Below are positions 61,001 to 64,000 of a DNA stretch of 64,000 nucleotides, in pieces. The stretch covers positions 2,097,001 through 2,161,000 of the forward strand of contig NZ_CP049744.1 in the NCBI RefSeq assembly GCF_000760935.2, read 5' to 3'. The position numbers were made by a program, and so were the translations under genes. Below the pieces are notes generated by a model. It did not search any database. It was not told the origin of the DNA and saw nothing but the letters and a program-made list of their open reading frames with translations. Within the stretch, counting starts at the first letter, position 1; each line of letters opens with the position of its first letter. The DNA comes from Rhodococcoides fascians A25f. Its GTDB lineage: Bacteria > Actinomycetota > Actinomycetes > Mycobacteriales > Mycobacteriaceae.

Positions 61001-64000
61001 AGTGGACCGTCGATTCCGATTCGGTCGCCTCGCATCCGCAGACCGGCTCCTCGCTGACCGTGCTCGATGCCGAGCACGTGGAGCTGCTGGTTCCACTCGC
61101 TCCGGGCAAGGAAGTACGCATCCGTCTGACGGTGCCCGCTTCCACGATCGACGGCGGCGCTCCCGTCGTCACCGCACAGGACGCCCAGCAGGCCATGTCG
61201 GCTCTGCTCGGAGTTGCTGCAGGTCAGGAACTTCCGGCCGTCAAGAGCGGTGTCGCACGGCTGAACATCGCGTGGATCCCCGATCTGATCGCCGACCACG
61301 CCGGCGTCACCGGATCCGGACTCCCGGACACGCTCACCGTCAGCGGCAAGGCCGTTCCCGACGTCCTCGTCGGTGCCTGCTGGCCGGCCGTCTTCGCCGT
61401 CCTGGGTGCCACCCGAAACGCCGATGGCATCGACGTCATCGAGGGCATGCTCGACCTGGTGCACCTCGATCACAGCGTCAACCTGGTCGGTGAATTGCCC
61501 ACCGACACCTCCATTCTCGTGGTCAAGGCCGCAGCCGGAGAGGTGCTCGACACCGACCTCGGCCGCGTCGTCGAGGTCACCGTCGAGATCGGTGCCATGC
61601 TCGGCGAGGGTCTCGATGCCCCTTCCGTCGCAACTCTGGTGGAGCGCTTCGCGATTCGTGGACGCACCGGTAAGGGCGAGCTGTCAGATCCGGCTCGCGC
61701 CGGCGGATCCCTCAGCGCCGACGCCAAGGACACCCCGCGTCGTCGCCGTCGTCAGGCCACCATCGTGGCCCCGCGCAACATGGCTGCGTTCGCTCAGGTC
61801 TCGGGCGACCACAACCCGATTCACACCTCGGACGCCGCGGCATTGCTCGCCGGTCTCGGCAGCCCCATCGTGCACGGCATGTGGCTCTCGGCAGCTGCCC
61901 AGCAGACCGTCACCGCAGTCGACCACGCGGACACCAAGACTCCGCCGCGTCGCCTCACTGCATGGACCGCACGCTTCCTCGGCATGGTCCGCCCGGGAGC
62001 CGAGATCGACGTTCGCGTCGACCGCACCGGATTCGATCAGGGTGCCGAGCTCGTCGAGGTGTCCTGCCGTGTCGCAGGCGAGCTCGTCATGGTCGCCACT
62101 GCTCGCACCGCAGCGCCGAAGACCGTCTACGCCTTCCCCGGCCAGGGCATCCAGCGCCCGGGTATGGGACTGGACGCACGGGCTCGGTCGAAGGCCGCTC
62201 GTGAGGTGTGGGAGCGTGCCGACAAGCACACCCGCAGCGCGCTCGGATTCTCGATTCTCGCTGTGGTGCGCGACAACCCGACAACCCTCAAGGCGCGCGG
62301 CGTCACGCACAAGCACCCCGACGGTGTGCTGCACCTGACCCAGTTCACCCAGGTCGCGATGGCCGTTCTCGGTGTCGCACAGGTTGCCGAACTGCGTGAA
62401 TCCGGCGCGTTCGTGGAGAACTCCATCCTCGCCGGCCACTCGGTGGGCGAGTACAACGCACTTGCCGCTGTCGCCGGTGTCCTCCCGCTCGAAGCCGTCC
62501 TCGAGGTCGTCTTCCAGCGTGGCTCGGCCATGCACGCACTCGTTCCCCGTGACGAGAACGGTCGCAGCGACTACCGCATGGCAGCCATTCGCCCATCTCA
62601 GATCGGCCTGGCCGACGAGGACGTGCAGGGCTTCGTCGCCGGTGTCGCAGCAGAATCCGGTGAATTCCTCGAGATCGTCAACCTCAACCTGCGCGGTTCG
62701 CAGTACGCCATCGCAGGCACGGTCGCCGGCCTCGGCGAGCTCGAGAAGAAGATCGCGATTCGCCGGGCAGAGTTCGGTGGCAAGGCCGCATACATCATGG
62801 TCCCGGGCATCGACGTGCCGTTCCACTCGACCGTGCTGCGCGGGGGAGTCGACGACTTCCGCAACCGCCTGCAGACCCTGCTTCCCGAGCAGCTGGATCC
62901 GGCGATCCTGGTGGGGCGCTACATCCCGAACCTGGTGCCCAAGCCGTTCTCGCTCGACCGCGAGTTCGTCCAGGAGATCGCCGATCTGGTGCCGTCCGAG
63001 CCGCTGAACACCGTTCTCGCGGATTTCGATTCGTGGGCCGCACGGCCGAGCGATCTGTGCCGCGTGATCCTGACCGAGCTGCTGGCATGGCAGTTCGCCA
63101 GCCCGGTCCGCTGGATCGAGACCCAGGACTTGCTGTTCGCCGACGAGTCCGACGGCGGCATGGGTGTCGAGCGCTTCGTCGAGATCGGTCTCGGTGCAAC
63201 GCCGACCGTCGCCAACCTCGCGTCGCAGACCCTCAAGCTGCCCGGCCGCTTCGGTCACCCGGTAGAGGTGCTCAACCTCGAACGTGAAGCCGCAATCGTC
63301 TACGGCACCGACACCGACCCGGCTCCGGCCGACGAGGACGAGGCAACTCCCGCTCCCGAGGCCGCCGCGGCTCCGGCAGCAACAGCGGCACCCGCCGCAG
63401 CACCCGCTCCGGTCGCGGCACCGTCGGGCGGACCTCGCCCGGACGACATCGCATTCGTCGCTGCCGACGCGACGAAGATCCTCATCGGGCTGTGGACCAA
63501 ACTGCAGCTCGATCAGATCGGGCCCGCCGATACCATCGAGGCGCTGTGCGACGGCGTGTCCTCACGCCGCAATCAGCTGCTCGTCGACCTCGGCTCCGAG
63601 CTCTCGCTCGGTGCCATCGACGGCGCAGCCGATGCAGACATGGGCGCGCTCTCGGGCACGGTCAACAAGTTGGCTCGTACCTACAAGCCGTTCGGCCCGG
63701 TGCTGAGCGATTCGATCAACGATCACCTCCGCAAGGTCTTCGGCCCCTCGGGTCGGCGCCCGGCCTCGATCGCCGATCGCGTCAAGAAGACCTGGGAATT
63801 GGGCGACGGCTGGGCGCATCACGTCACCGCCGAGGTAGCCCTCGGCACCCGTGACGGTGCCTCGGTCCGCGGCGGTGCACTCGGCGGTCTGGCCGACGGC
63901 GCTCTCGCCGACGGCAATGCTGTCGACAACGTCATCGATGCGGCAGTAGCTGCAGTGGCTGCACGTCGCGGCGTCGCAGTCTCGATGCCGCAAGCAGGCG
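58048..64000 (+). CDS. fas: Type I fatty acid synthase, 5' part (partial)
   Basis: One uninterrupted frame runs to the right edge: 1984 codons of a protein usually about 3100 long. The start is the TTG at 58048, whose product LTINESTPSHGRG aligns with the MTIHE start of mycobacterial Fas; AGAGGAA lies upstream. Domains: acetyltransferase with GHSQG (S164), enoyl reductase (from about 425, TGRSPILLAGMTPTTVDAK), a hot-dog dehydratase region with SGDHNPIH (about 1252-1259), malonyl/palmitoyl transferase with AGHSVGEYNA (S1465), an Ala/Pro linker (about 1752-1792) and the acyl carrier domain (GVSSRRNQLL, attachment serine S1838 or S1839). The ketoreductase begins at the edge; ketosynthase lies beyond. 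It makes C16-C26 acyl-CoAs for membrane lipids and mycolic acids. Confidence 0.95.
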   Translation, partial: MTINESTPSHGRGTRGNGNAGKSPRSNGGSRTLADRFAAGEPYALAFGGQGAPWLSSLEELARDSALEPELTDLVNEAAAVLAPVSDELLVVRSVGFDPIGWMLEQDLADDDTVGSYGPSEAALTSAAVSLPGVFLTQVAALRALKLQGLDPSQTPPVKVVGHSQGLIAAESVAADGAQDANFLAIAQLVGAAAGLVGRRRGIIGAGDRAPMVSVANVEPERLQAIIADLEIVGAPERSAALAIRNGRRRVVLSGPPAQLARVQEKCEQIAAEEERERDAKKRGGAVFAPVFEQLPVEIGFHHPALEDAVELVSAWAQRCGLDVELARGLAQKILVDSVDWVDAIDGVVDAGADWILDLGPGDLLTRMTTPALRGQGVGIIAASSRGGHRNLLTPGAAPEVQPAWSAFAPKPVTLPDGRVVVETSFTKMTGRSPILLAGMTPTTVDAKIVAAAANAGHWAELAGGGQVTEDIFTDRVAELSTLLEPGRAIQFNSLFLDPYLWKLQLGGRRIVQRARAAGAAIDGVVVTAGIPELDEAVALIEELSEAGISYVSFKPGTVAQIRAVIRIANEVPSYQVNVHIEGGRAGGHHSWEDLDDLLLTTYAELRSRPNLVICVGGGIGTPERAAEYLTGTWSAVYGYPKMPLDGILVGTAAMATLEATTAPEVKQLLVDTPGTPDWVGAGTANGGMASGRSQLGADIHEIDNAASRCGRLLDEVAGNADAVAERRDEIIAALDGTAKPFFGDVAEMTYQQWLVRYLDLAIGTDSRSEFDCGGEFTDAVSEARESVWLDITWRTRFLEMLQRAEARLHPVDRGPIPTLFADAEVLERPRAALKSLLAQFPDAADVVLHPADITFFTSLCRMPGKPVNFVPVVDGDVRRWWRSDSLWQAHDARYSADQVCIIPGTVAVAGITRVDEPVGELLNRFEKATADQLLAEGVEPSAIASRRHAEIAPGLLGIVLAAPDVTWASRMTQNPVARLGDPAEWTVDSDSVASHPQTGSSLTVLDAEHVELLVPLAPGKEVRIRLTVPASTIDGGAPVVTAQDAQQAMSALLGVAAGQELPAVKSGVARLNIAWIPDLIADHAGVTGSGLPDTLTVSGKAVPDVLVGACWPAVFAVLGATRNADGIDVIEGMLDLVHLDHSVNLVGELPTDTSILVVKAAAGEVLDTDLGRVVEVTVEIGAMLGEGLDAPSVATLVERFAIRGRTGKGELSDPARAGGSLSADAKDTPRRRRRQATIVAPRNMAAFAQVSGDHNPIHTSDAAALLAGLGSPIVHGMWLSAAAQQTVTAVDHADTKTPPRRLTAWTARFLGMVRPGAEIDVRVDRTGFDQGAELVEVSCRVAGELVMVATARTAAPKTVYAFPGQGIQRPGMGLDARARSKAAREVWERADKHTRSALGFSILAVVRDNPTTLKARGVTHKHPDGVLHLTQFTQVAMAVLGVAQVAELRESGAFVENSILAGHSVGEYNALAAVAGVLPLEAVLEVVFQRGSAMHALVPRDENGRSDYRMAAIRPSQIGLADEDVQGFVAGVAAESGEFLEIVNLNLRGSQYAIAGTVAGLGELEKKIAIRRAEFGGKAAYIMVPGIDVPFHSTVLRGGVDDFRNRLQTLLPEQLDPAILVGRYIPNLVPKPFSLDREFVQEIADLVPSEPLNTVLADFDSWAARPSDLCRVILTELLAWQFASPVRWIETQDLLFADESDGGMGVERFVEIGLGATPTVANLASQTLKLPGRFGHPVEVLNLEREAAIVYGTDTDPAPADEDEATPAPEAAAAPAATAAPAAAPAPVAAPSGGPRPDDIAFVAADATKILIGLWTKLQLDQIGPADTIEALCDGVSSRRNQLLVDLGSELSLGAIDGAADADMGALSGTVNKLARTYKPFGPVLSDSINDHLRKVFGPSGRRPASIADRVKKTWELGDGWAHHVTAEVALGTRDGASVRGGALGGLADGALADGNAVDNVIDAAVAAVAARRGVAVSMPQAG

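Noticed and set aside
59344..63258. Large minus-strand ORFs opposite fas
   Set aside because: They are shadows of the FAS-I reading frame, which has conserved domains throughout.

Overview
The window is chromosomal DNA from a high-GC actinobacterium of the Rhodococcus/Nocardia group. The 16S and 23S rRNA genes are actinobacterial in form, the 23S carries the extra helix typical of actinobacteria, and the proteins look corynebacterial/mycobacterial throughout (FAS-I, NucS, GlgE, Asp-type MurA). The 16S sequence as I remember it resembles the Rhodococcus fascians clade (Rhodococcoides), but I could not run a search. From the left edge to about 55.1 kb, gene order follows the Mycobacterium tuberculosis Rv1294-Rv1343c block as I recall it, with a few insertions and deletions. 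This is mostly core genome; I see no phage, insertion sequence, CRISPR array or defence island.

Layout. 1-2.65 kb: threonine branch (3' part of hom, then thrC, thrB). 2.65-11.05 kb: rho with its own promoter and a long leader, rpmE, prfA, a SHOCT-domain protein, prmC, the threonylcarbamoyl-AMP synthase gene, wecA and an atpI-like gene. 11.4-19.0 kb: complete ATP synthase operon atpBEFHAGDC plus a DUF2550 gene. 19.0-23.1 kb: corrinoid adenosyltransferase, murA, and a divergent MocR-type regulator/FMN-barrel oxidase pair. 23.1-29.0 kb: one complete rRNA operon with promoter, pre-rRNA processing stems and terminator. 29.0-29.7 kb: non-coding DNA with a cluster of REP/BIME-like palindromic repeats. 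29.7-36.6 kb: membrane adenylate cyclase divergent from nucS, a small zinc-ribbon-like protein, a DivIVA-like coiled-coil protein, methylmalonyl-CoA epimerase, thiolase, a DUF3817 protein and a cysteine-less thioredoxin/TPR protein. 36.6-45.0 kb: glgE-glgB-metallopeptidase operon divergent from glgP. 45.0-55.1 kb: dinG, pncB, clpS, a DUF2017 gene, a P1 peptidase, a rhomboid protease, an MBL-fold phosphodiesterase, rph, rdgB, a secreted lipase and two small membrane proteins. 55.2-57.6 kb: mycothiol-dependent-isomerase-like protein, tRNA-Leu, TetR regulator and an unknown protein. 58.05 kb to the right edge: 5' two thirds of a giant type I fatty acid synthase gene, read from a TTG start.

The block joins translation and termination factors, energy production, cell-wall precursor synthesis (murA, wecA), glycogen/maltose-1-phosphate metabolism and lipid synthesis. 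The strongest unexpected pattern is regulatory: at least fourteen genes have a TANNNT -10 box six to eight bases before the start codon, so they are probably transcribed as leaderless mRNAs, and this corrects several start sites. Other points of interest are a probable CTG start for atpB, a MurA with Asp in place of the fosfomycin-target Cys, the palindromic repeat cluster after the rRNA operon, an Asn/Arg/Asp-rich low-complexity insert in Rho, and paired palindromes upstream of fas.
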